A DNA stretch of 11,170 nt, from the NCBI GenBank assembly GCA_022570975.1, contig JACZYS010000064.1, forward strand, positions 1 to 11,170, read 5' to 3'. The notes under the pieces were generated by a model. That model had not been told where the DNA came from, ran no database searches, and saw only the letters and a program-made list of their open reading frames with translations. Position numbers and translations under genes: made by a program. Shown one piece after another: positions 7,062 to 11,170 of the stretch. The DNA comes from Candidatus Zixiibacteriota bacterium. Its GTDB lineage: Bacteria > Zixibacteria > MSB-5A5 > GN15 > FEB-12. The stretch's first letter is position 1. Every line of letters begins with the position of its first letter.

Positions 7062-7156
7062 TGAAACTTCTGCACAAAGCAAACCGTATCAACACACATG
7101 ATGACTACCTTAGTTATAGTTGACCTTATTTCTCAGAGTCCATACCCTAACTCAAT

Positions 7157-7846
7157 ATGAATTCTCCAATAATAAAAACAAAAAATCTCTGCCGGTATTT
7201 CAAACGAGCAAATTATGAAATTAAGGCGATTGACAATGTTGACATGGAAGTCAAGAGAGGTGAATTTTTGGCTCTGGTCGGTTCGTCAGGATCTGGAAAG
7301 TCAACTCTTCTGGCACTAATGGCCGGGCTGGACGCTCCCACATCGGGAACAATAATGATTGGAGATTCTATCATGGGAGAAATGTCCCCCAATGAACTAT
7401 CTTCTTATCGCGCTAACCGAATGGGAACGGTTTTCCAGTCGTTCAATTTAATTCCACATCGCACCGCCCTCCAAAATGTGGAACTGGCTATGTTTTTTAA
7501 CAATACTCCGCCTGATGTCAGAACAGAAAAAGCAATTTCTGCTCTTGAAAAACTCGGACTTAGCGAGCGCATGGATCATCGCCCATCTGATTTATCGGGG
7601 GGAGAGCAGCAGAGAGTTGCTATTGCCAGAGCCCTTGTCAAGAAACCCGATATTATTTTTGCCGATGAGCCAACCGGTAATCTTGATCAGGAGCATAGCA
7701 ATCAAATTGTCAGTATTTTGAAAGAGCTAAATGGCGAGGGCATTACAATTATCATGGTTACTCACGACCTTGAGCTGGCACAGAAATATTCTGAAAGAAT
7801 CATAAAATTGGTTTATGGGAAAATTGAATCTGAGGAACAGTTATGA
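7157..7846 (+). CDS. ABC transporter ATP-binding protein (LolD/MacB family)
   Basis: Cytoplasmic ATPase that powers the adjacent permease. At 229 residues it is full length. Motifs in order: Walker A GSSGSGKST (42-50 region), Q-loop FQSFNLIP with Gln94, signature LSGGEQQRVAIARAL (147-160), Walker B IIFADEPTGNLD with Glu171, and the H-loop MVTHDLELA with His203. The FADEPTGNLD and FNLIPHRTALQNVELAM segments are typical of the MacB/LolD/FtsE-like group. There is no Shine-Dalgarno before ATG 7157; CATACCCTAACTCAAT precedes it. A TTGACC at 7120-7125 could be a -35 element, but no good -10 follows. The last four bases (ATGA) overlap the permease start, so the two form one transcription unit. The cargo cannot be inferred. 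Confidence 0.93.
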   Translation: MNSPIIKTKNLCRYFKRANYEIKAIDNVDMEVKRGEFLALVGSSGSGKSTLLALMAGLDAPTSGTIMIGDSIMGEMSPNELSSYRANRMGTVFQSFNLIPHRTALQNVELAMFFNNTPPDVRTEKAISALEKLGLSERMDHRPSDLSGGEQQRVAIARALVKKPDIIFADEPTGNLDQEHSNQIVSILKELNGEGITIIMVTHDLELAQKYSERIIKLVYGKIESEEQL

Positions 7847-9303
7847 TTTTCAGGGATCTGGTCACAATGCCGTTGGGGAATCTCTGGCGCATCAAACTCC
7901 GCTCTGCTCTAACAATTTCAGGAGTAATGATAGCTATTGGCACCTTTGTGGCGATGCTGTCATTCGGAGCCGGGAATGAGCAATATGTAACCGAGCAATG
8001 GGAAAAATTGGGTCTTTTTAATACCATGTATGTTTATCCGCTTCGTGAAGACTCCGACAACGACACAACTCAAAATGCAACTCTGAATGACTCTGCCATC
8101 GTCAGTCTGGCATTGTTACCGGGAGTAGAATTTGCTTATCCATTTGCATCTTTTGATGTAACCGCAATTATTGATGACTCATCGCAGTCGTTTGATGCTC
8201 AGGCTCTGCCTTTGGTGGCTACAGAAACGAAAATGTTTTCACAGCTTAAAGATGGACGAATGTTTGAAACTGATTCCGCCCAAGAAGTTGTGGTGACAAC
8301 CGTATTCTTGAAAGAATTTGAGATAGACTCTTCATCATCGGTAATTGGAAAACAATTAGTCCTCTCCGTGGAGCGTCTCCGGCTGGATTCTGCGGTAGCT
8401 TCTTTGTTAAGAAATTCAGGTGAGGCAGTCAGGCGCGTCTTTCACAAAAATATGCTTGACTCTCTTAAGCAAACCGGATACATGAGAAGAATTATGGAAT
8501 CAGAACTGAGCCAGGCGGCCAATAGTTTTTCCGATGGATTTTTTAACTCGCCGGCAATTATTTCAGACACGCTCACCATTGTAGGCGTGCTCAAAACGGG
8601 AAGAGGCAGAGGCCGACTTGAGCCTGTCTTAATTCCAATGGCGACAGCCGAAAGATTTTATTCAGGCGGTATGTCAAACAATCCCACCGAGCTCTTAGCA
8701 TCAGTTACCAGCGGGAGCATTGACTTCAGTTCAAGCTCAAAAATAAAACGCAACTACCCGAGAGTAACTCTTCAGCTTGACCGACATACACCATTCCAAA
8801 CCGTTAAAGATTCTATAGAAGCACTTGGGTTCAGGTCGTTCAGCTATGCTGAAAAATTTGAGGAGCTAAGCAAGTTTTTCTTTTATTTTGATTTTGCTCT
8901 GGCCCTGATTGGGATGATTGCCTTGACCACGGCGTCATTGGGAATTGTCAATACGATGGTAATGTCCATATCTGAGCGAAGACGTGAAATTGGGGTTTTG
9001 AAATCACTTGGCGCATCTGAAAGAGATATCAAAATTTTGTTCCTGTTTGAATCTGCATTAATTGGATCTATAGGTGCAGTTTGCGGAATACTGCTGGGAT
9101 GGGGTGTGGCCAGAATCAGCTCGGCAGTAGTTCAATTTTATATGGCCAAAGAAGGAATAGAGGGGATAGAACTTTTTGTACTCCCCTGGTGGCTGGTACT
9201 GATTGCATTTGCCTTTGGACTTTTAATCAGCATATTGGCCGGTGCTTATCCGGCAGCAAGGGCTGCAAAAATAGACCCAATGGAAGCCCTTAGGACAGGT
9301 TAG
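7843..9303 (+). CDS. MacB/FtsX-type ABC transporter permease
   Basis: A 486-residue membrane protein with the MacB arrangement. One N-terminal TM (about 21-43) is followed by an extracytoplasmic domain (about 45-345). Three C-terminal TMs of an FtsX domain lie at about 347-375, 400-425 and 446-468. The family's cytoplasmic coupling motif ERRREIGVLKSLGA is at 378-391, and the C-terminus ends PAARAAKIDPMEALR. This is a mechanotransmission-type transporter half; it moves or extracts substrates from the periplasmic side. The ATP domain is separate, as in the Gram-positive-like and many Gram-negative MacB relatives. The periplasmic domain carries an extra helical, charged stretch at about 178-241. 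No fusion protein or TolC gene lies next to it. It overlaps the ATPase gene by 4 bases. Confidence 0.92.
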   Translation: MIFRDLVTMPLGNLWRIKLRSALTISGVMIAIGTFVAMLSFGAGNEQYVTEQWEKLGLFNTMYVYPLREDSDNDTTQNATLNDSAIVSLALLPGVEFAYPFASFDVTAIIDDSSQSFDAQALPLVATETKMFSQLKDGRMFETDSAQEVVVTTVFLKEFEIDSSSSVIGKQLVLSVERLRLDSAVASLLRNSGEAVRRVFHKNMLDSLKQTGYMRRIMESELSQAANSFSDGFFNSPAIISDTLTIVGVLKTGRGRGRLEPVLIPMATAERFYSGGMSNNPTELLASVTSGSIDFSSSSKIKRNYPRVTLQLDRHTPFQTVKDSIEALGFRSFSYAEKFEELSKFFFYFDFALALIGMIALTTASLGIVNTMVMSISERRREIGVLKSLGASERDIKILFLFESALIGSIGAVCGILLGWGVARISSAVVQFYMAKEGIEGIELFVLPWWLVLIAFAFGLLISILAGAYPAARAAKIDPMEALRTG

Positions 9304-9345
9304 TCTCTAAATTTTACATTCCTATCCAATTTTACCTGCGGAAAC

Positions 9346-9837
9346 CTACAACATATTATATACTAAACCGATTCCCACTGTTTCTTTAATACGAACTTTG
9401 TCTACAATCTCTTTGTCGTAGAGCAACTGGAAATATAAATTTACGGTTACTATTTTCGAGACCGAAGCGGCTATTATATTTTCCCAGTTTACATCGGTTG
9501 CTTTCCAGTTGTTCTCATATTGAGTTCCGGCTACGGCATCTTTCTCAGAAAAAAAGAGAGCCTTATACAAAGTGAGTTTTCCGGTGTAATGCATGTTCTT
9601 GCTTAAGGTCAAAGAGAAATCTGTTACCGATTCAATTCCGCCATCGGTCAGAGTGGAATCAACTGTTTCAAGAGTAGTTAAGTTTATTATGACATTCTTT
9701 TTTATCTGCCTGACAGCCAGACCAAATCTGGAAATAACAAGGTCTTTATCTTTTTCATGAAAACGTTTTGAGACTCCGACAGACTCGGTGAATTTCATCG
9801 GGGAGAGATGCCTTTTTTTGGCTTCAACAGAAGCATC
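9346..9837 (-). CDS. Probable outer-membrane beta-barrel protein (DUF3078-like), N-terminus cut off
   Basis: About 160 residues of a protein rich in alternating beta-type patterns, such as NVIINLTTLETVDS, KLTLYKALFFS, NLYFQLLYDKEI and a terminal TVGIGLVYNML. The segment VNWENIIAASVSKIVTVNLY followed by YDKE and the closing GIGLVY strand resembles the C-terminal strands of DUF3078-type outer-membrane proteins; this is pattern memory, not a search result. No signal peptide is present because the 5' part is missing: upstream of about 9837 the sequence becomes high-GC permease coding in another frame. A TTG at 9840 opens the frame but is not a credible start. It is convergent with the exporter permease, 42 bases between stops, with no terminator hairpin seen. 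Confidence 0.6.
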   Translation of the reverse strand, partial: DASVEAKKRHLSPMKFTESVGVSKRFHEKDKDLVISRFGLAVRQIKKNVIINLTTLETVDSTLTDGGIESVTDFSLTLSKNMHYTGKLTLYKALFFSEKDAVAGTQYENNWKATDVNWENIIAASVSKIVTVNLYFQLLYDKEIVDKVRIKETVGIGLVYNML

Positions 9838-10574
9838 CAAAAACTGTGACTCACGACCACCTTGGGCTCGCTGCCCTGCGCTCCGTCACCTTCGGTGAAG
9901 AGCGAGCCGTGAAGCGGTGTTATGCCGAGTAGTGAGAAGTAGGTCCACGTGACGAGCTTGCCGTTGACACGTTCCGCGACATCATCACGATTGAATGTCA
10001 TCGTCCTGTTACTGTACCCTGCGACTCTGGTGAAGCTCGTCTGCTGCTCGTTCAACGCCCGATAGTCCGCTACGGATAACGGCCACTTGTTTGGAGGCGA
10101 ATCCGTGTAGATGCGCACGAGCTGATCCGAATCCGCATAGGGAAGGGGCTCGATCAACACCGCGTTGATGACGCTGAAGATGGCCGTGGTGGCGCCGATG
10201 CCCAGACCCACCGTCGAGACGATCGTTACCGTGAGCGCCGGTGTGCGCGCCAGGCTGCGCACACTGTGCCGCAGGTCGCGCAGCATATTGTGCATGGATT
10301 CACTCATGGCGTTGGTGCGGCCGGCCGGCCGTCGTGGCGAGTGGTATGTCGTTCGTCGAACTCGTTCGGCGAGCAGGCGAAACGGATATTGTCTCCATTG
10401 CCGCCGCCACCACACCGCCGCCGCGCGAGTACCGTCGCGGGCCACGCGTTGTTCGTACATCTCGCGCAGGTCGCTTGTCACGGTACGACGGTCATTACGG
10501 CTCAACATGAGCCACATGACACACCGCACCAGGAAAGGCGGGCGAGGCGTAGGAGCGTGGCGTGCCACCCCCAC
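9838..10574 (-). CDS. ADOP-like ABC transporter permease, C-terminus cut off
   Basis: About 246 residues of a FtsX/MacB-type permease of the acidobacterial duplicated orphan permease (ADOP) type. Residues 13-72 form a helical, arginine-rich prefix (SRNDRRTVTSDLREMYEQ) as in 'permease prefix' proteins. The segment DLRHSVRSLARTPALTVTIV leads into the first TM (about 113-140), with the family's GLGIGATTAIFSVINAVLIEP and then PLPYADSDQLVRIY. The periplasmic domain is reached and ends at VVVSHSFW. After that the frame reads MLLLKPKKGISPR, which is antisense-offset sequence of the barrel gene and not permease. The family is usually about 800 residues, so two thirds are missing. Start GTG 10574 lies 4 bases after the padR stop, indicating an operon. 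GC content is far above the genes left of 9837. Confidence 0.8.
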
Positions 10575-10578
10575 CCCC

Positions 10579-10908
10579 TTATGCCTCGCCCAGGGTCGTG
10601 TCGAGGCCTTCCCACAGCCGTACCAGCGCGCGGCGCGACTCCTTCAACCGGCGGAACGCTTCGGGGGTTGGCTTGAAATAGCGTCGCACTCGTCCTGTCT
10701 GCTCCACCGCGTGGTCGTCGAGCCGCGATGTGAGGAGCCCTTTTTTCTCCAACCGGCTCAGCACGATGAAGACCGCCGCCTGCGCCACCTCCCGCCCCGT
10801 CCGTTCCTCCAGCTCGTTGACCAGGGGAACGCTGTACGCCTCCCCACCCAGTTGCAGGATGGCCAGCAGTAGCTGGTGCTCGAATTCTCCGAGTGTGTCA
10901 CGTCCCAT
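10579..10908 (-). CDS. PadR-family transcriptional regulator
   Basis: A 109-residue winged-helix regulator. It opens with GRDTLGEFEHQLLLAILQLG and AYSVPLVNELEERTGREV, then the recognition-helix region AAVFIVLSRLEKKGLLTSRL. The wing follows as GRVRRYFKPTPEA, with a final dimerisation helix. This is the standard PadR (short subfamily) layout. Members of this group typically repress their own operon, often one encoding a permease, and a permease gene starts 4 bases after this one. The ATG at 10908 follows a short leader; two palindromes flank a TTGACA promoter directly upstream, supporting autorepression. The inducer is unknown. Confidence 0.9.
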   Translation of the reverse strand: MGRDTLGEFEHQLLLAILQLGGEAYSVPLVNELEERTGREVAQAAVFIVLSRLEKKGLLTSRLDDHAVEQTGRVRRYFKPTPEAFRRLKESRRALVRLWEGLDTTLGEA

Positions 10909-10914
10909 GGTCAG

Positions 10915-10935
10915 CTCACTAACGATGTTAGTGAG
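10915..10935. promoter_or_regulatory. Operator 1 for PadR (perfect 21-bp palindrome)
   Basis: CTCACTAAC-GAT-GTTAGTGAG has 9-base perfect arms. It starts directly after the proposed -10 box of padR and ends 7 bases before the ATG, so binding would cover the transcription start. A second, imperfect copy lies 45 bases away centre to centre. Confidence 0.75.
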
Positions 10936-10964
10936 AACCTAATCGGGGAGCCCGTGGATGTCAA
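10936..10964 (-). promoter_or_regulatory. padR promoter
   Basis: On the minus strand a perfect TTGACA (10964-10959) is followed after 17 bases by TAGGTT (10941-10936), a weak -10. The two operator palindromes overlap the -35 and abut the -10. The predicted leader is only about 20 bases. Confidence 0.6.
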
Positions 10965-10980
10965 TAACATTGTTAGTGAG
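10960..10980. promoter_or_regulatory. Operator 2 for PadR (imperfect copy)
   Basis: GTCAATAAC-ATT-GTTAGTGAG repeats operator 1. The right arm is identical, the left arm matches at 7 of 9 positions, and the spacer is ATT instead of GAT. It overlaps the -35 hexamer on its padR-proximal side. Confidence 0.65.
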
Positions 10981-11170
10981 ATAATGCCCCTATGCCCCCG
11001 TCCCCTCGTGCCCCTCAGTCGTGATCCATAAGCTGTTATAGGCATACCACTTACAGAATCCCAATTCTCCTTTGGCCGCCTGCCAGCCTGCCCGTCTGCC
11101 AGGGCGCAAGCCCGGGGTTGCGGCAGACCGGGCACCGCCGCAGTGGACCGGCTGACTGGCCTTCCGGGTA
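10981..11170. other. GC-rich non-coding right end
   Basis: No gene is supported in these 190 bases. The first part is a run of C-rich direct repeats (GCCCCTATGCCCCCGTCCCC and similar). The end carries a long inverted repeat. An open minus-strand frame runs through it and through both operators, but it has low-complexity content and no family resemblance. Confidence 0.5.
11089..11134. repeat. Inverted repeat / stem-loop near the right end
   Basis: TGCCCGTCTGCC (11089-11100) pairs with GGCAGACCGGGCA (11122-11134) with a single bulged base and a loop of 21 bases. It could be a hairpin from a dispersed intergenic repeat or the end of a small element; no T-run follows on either strand. Confidence 0.5.

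Noticed and set aside
6071..9303. A combined defence island made of the peptidase, the microprotein and the ABC exporter.
   Set aside because: The exporter is a generic MacB-like pair with its own upstream gap, and nothing links it functionally to the peptidase beyond proximity.
10165..10872. A 235-codon plus-strand open frame opposite the permease and PadR genes.
   Set aside because: It is an antisense frame of high-GC coding DNA, rich in Arg, His and Pro, with no family resemblance; the minus-strand genes explain the region.
10911..11135. A 74-codon minus-strand open frame upstream of padR.
   Set aside because: It overlaps both operators and the promoter, and reads low-complexity repeats.

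Overview
The window looks like a composite of three pieces. The central piece (about 382 to 9837) is a moderate-GC bacterial chromosome segment; a sampled 60 bp in the second acyl-CoA dehydrogenase is 43% GC. A MacB/FtsX-type exporter and an outer-membrane-barrel-like C-terminus suggest a Gram-negative, didermic bacterium, plausibly a little-studied lineage of the FCB type. The taxon itself cannot be fixed from the sequence. The right piece (about 9838 to 11170) is much richer in GC (43 of 60 bases at 10561-10620, against 21 of 60 at 9541-9600). It carries a PadR regulator plus an ADOP-like permease, a pair typical of Acidobacteria and Gemmatimonadetes. The left piece (1 to about 381) is non-coding. 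It contains a fragment of a tRNA-Ser(UGA) gene on the minus strand, abutting a thiolase that has lost most of its length.

Layout: 1-381, structured non-coding DNA with a tRNA-Ser remnant. 382-3809, a tight plus-strand fatty-acid/butyrate-type operon: thiolase C-terminus, 3-hydroxyacyl-CoA dehydrogenase and two acyl-CoA dehydrogenases. 3871-4491, the biotin transporter subunit BioY. 4678-6056, ilvE overlapping an rpiB-type isomerase by one base. 6071-7038, a lower-GC cassette of a trypsin-like peptidase and, overlapping it by one base, a 38-residue single-TM protein too short for ordinary ORF calling. 7157-9303, a two-gene MacB-like ABC exporter with a 4-base overlap. 9346 to about 9837 (minus), the C-terminal part of a probable outer-membrane beta-barrel protein. 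About 9838-10574 (minus), the N-terminal part of an ADOP-like permease. 10579-10908 (minus), PadR. 10909-11170, the PadR promoter with two operators, then non-coding GC-rich DNA.

Function: thiolase, dehydrogenase and acyl-CoA dehydrogenases supply three of the four steps of beta-oxidation (or its reverse); enoyl-CoA hydratase and ETF are not in view. BioY, IlvE and RpiB are housekeeping functions (biotin uptake, branched-chain amino acids, pentose phosphates). The exporter pair is self-contained apart from missing fusion and outer-membrane partners. In the right piece, PadR probably represses itself and the downstream permease.

The clearest unusual features are the two abrupt junctions near 381 and 9837, each cutting a gene in mid-domain. 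They may be assembly chimaeras, so gene neighbourhoods should not be read across them. Other points worth attention are the peptidase/microprotein cassette, a helical insertion of about 60 residues in the MacB-like permease, and the paired PadR operators flanking a TTGACA promoter. I found no CRISPR array, complete transposon, rRNA or complete tRNA, and no convincing complete novel system.
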